The notes beneath the pieces were generated by a model. It did no database searches. It saw nothing but the letters and a program-made list of their open reading frames with translations, and had not been told where the DNA came from. Below, in pieces: positions 63,829 to 64,000 of a DNA stretch of 64,000 bases. Numbering within the stretch: the first letter of the stretch is position 1; each line of letters starts with the position of its first letter. Both the position numbers and the translations under genes were made by a program. Origin of the DNA: Symbiobacterium terraclitae (GTDB lineage: Bacteria > Bacillota > Sulfobacillia > Symbiobacteriales > Symbiobacteriaceae); NCBI RefSeq assembly GCF_017874315.1, contig NZ_JAGGLG010000004.1, forward strand, positions 103,645 through 167,644, read 5' to 3'.

Positions 63829-64000
63829 AGGAGCCTGTCTGAGTAAGCCAGTTCTGTAGGAGCAAAAGGGTTCGGTGTCCAATGTCTTCAGCATGAGCAA
63901 GAAGACGTATCGACCGTATGAGCCCAATCAGCTGTTGCTGCTGCCCCCTGCCCTGCAGGACTGGCTTCCGCATGACCATTTCGCTTACTTCCTGAGTGAT
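63829..64000 (+). mobile_element. Left end of an IS1182-like insertion sequence (runs off window)
   Basis: A stretch of about 64 bp starting GCCTGTCTGAGTAAGCC precedes the transposase ATG. The terminal inverted repeat cannot be checked because the right end is outside the window, so the left boundary is approximate. Confidence 0.55.
63893..64000 (+). CDS. IS1182-family transposase, N-terminal 36 codons
   Basis: Starts MSKKTYRPYEPNQLLLLPPA and then LQDWLPHDHFAYFLSD, the typical beginning of IS1182/IS5-group transposases (DDE type). The ATG at 63893 is the natural start. The catalytic residues lie outside the window. Confidence 0.8.
   Translation, partial: MSKKTYRPYEPNQLLLLPPALQDWLPHDHFAYFLSD

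Overview
The window is GC-rich DNA from a spore-forming, Gram-positive-type bacterium and is most likely Symbiobacterium (S. thermophilum or a close relative). The case rests on Firmicute-type genes (SpoIIP, a SpoIIM-family protein, a T-box leader on leuS, ComEA/ComEC, an LCP protein, a lepA-hemW pair) in very high-GC DNA, together with two tandem, nearly identical tryptophanase genes beside an NSS-family transporter. That last arrangement is a known hallmark of S. thermophilum. Species identity is inferred, not computed.

Layout. 1-12 kb holds housekeeping genes: hemW (cut by the window edge), lepA, spoIIP, greA, a GH18 protein, a small membrane protein, rpsT, holA, a membrane phosphatase-like protein and comEC. 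12.4-16.7 kb holds a small membrane ORF and a complete potABCD-type polyamine ABC operon. 16.8-23.9 kb holds a membrane/envelope cluster built around MoxR and DUF58 (membrane protein, DUF4129-like, DUF4350-like, MoxR, DUF58), with a SpoIIM-family gene convergent to it and an RDD gene. 24-30 kb holds DNase IV, azlCD, comEA, a triple-BON protein and a quinol-type nitric oxide reductase. 30.2-34 kb holds a heterodimeric ABC exporter preceded by a 15-codon leader ORF and an attenuator-like RNA. 34-45 kb holds tandem repeats, an FAH-family enzyme, a secreted BNR-type protein, a tautomerase, an ECF sigma/anti-sigma unit with a surface polymer-forming protein and an ABC-2 transporter, an LCP protein, a GNAT and a secreted subtilase. 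45.2-51.5 kb is an array of six paralogous right-handed beta-helix genes behind one strong promoter. 51.6-54.5 kb is leuS with its T-box. 54.6-60.8 kb is the tryptophan module: metS-like peptide, tnaT-like transporter, two tryptophanases, a sigma-54 promoter with an upstream dyad, and a sigma-54 activator. 60.8-64 kb holds PBP1A, rsfS and the C-terminal remnant of an LCP/LytR gene at the edge of an IS1182-like element that runs out of the window.

How it works together. The tryptophan module reads as a self-contained catabolic unit. A PAS-AAA-HTH activator binds a dyad about 100 bp upstream of a -24/-12 promoter and drives tryptophanase synthesis, with sodium-coupled uptake of the substrate encoded downstream. 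The ABC exporter pair shows asymmetric nucleotide sites and a translation-sensing leader, as known for the B. subtilis bmrBCD system. The six beta-helix proteins have no signal peptide and five of them end in a conserved cysteine tail. They are the least explained part of the window. No rRNA, tRNA or CRISPR array was recognised.
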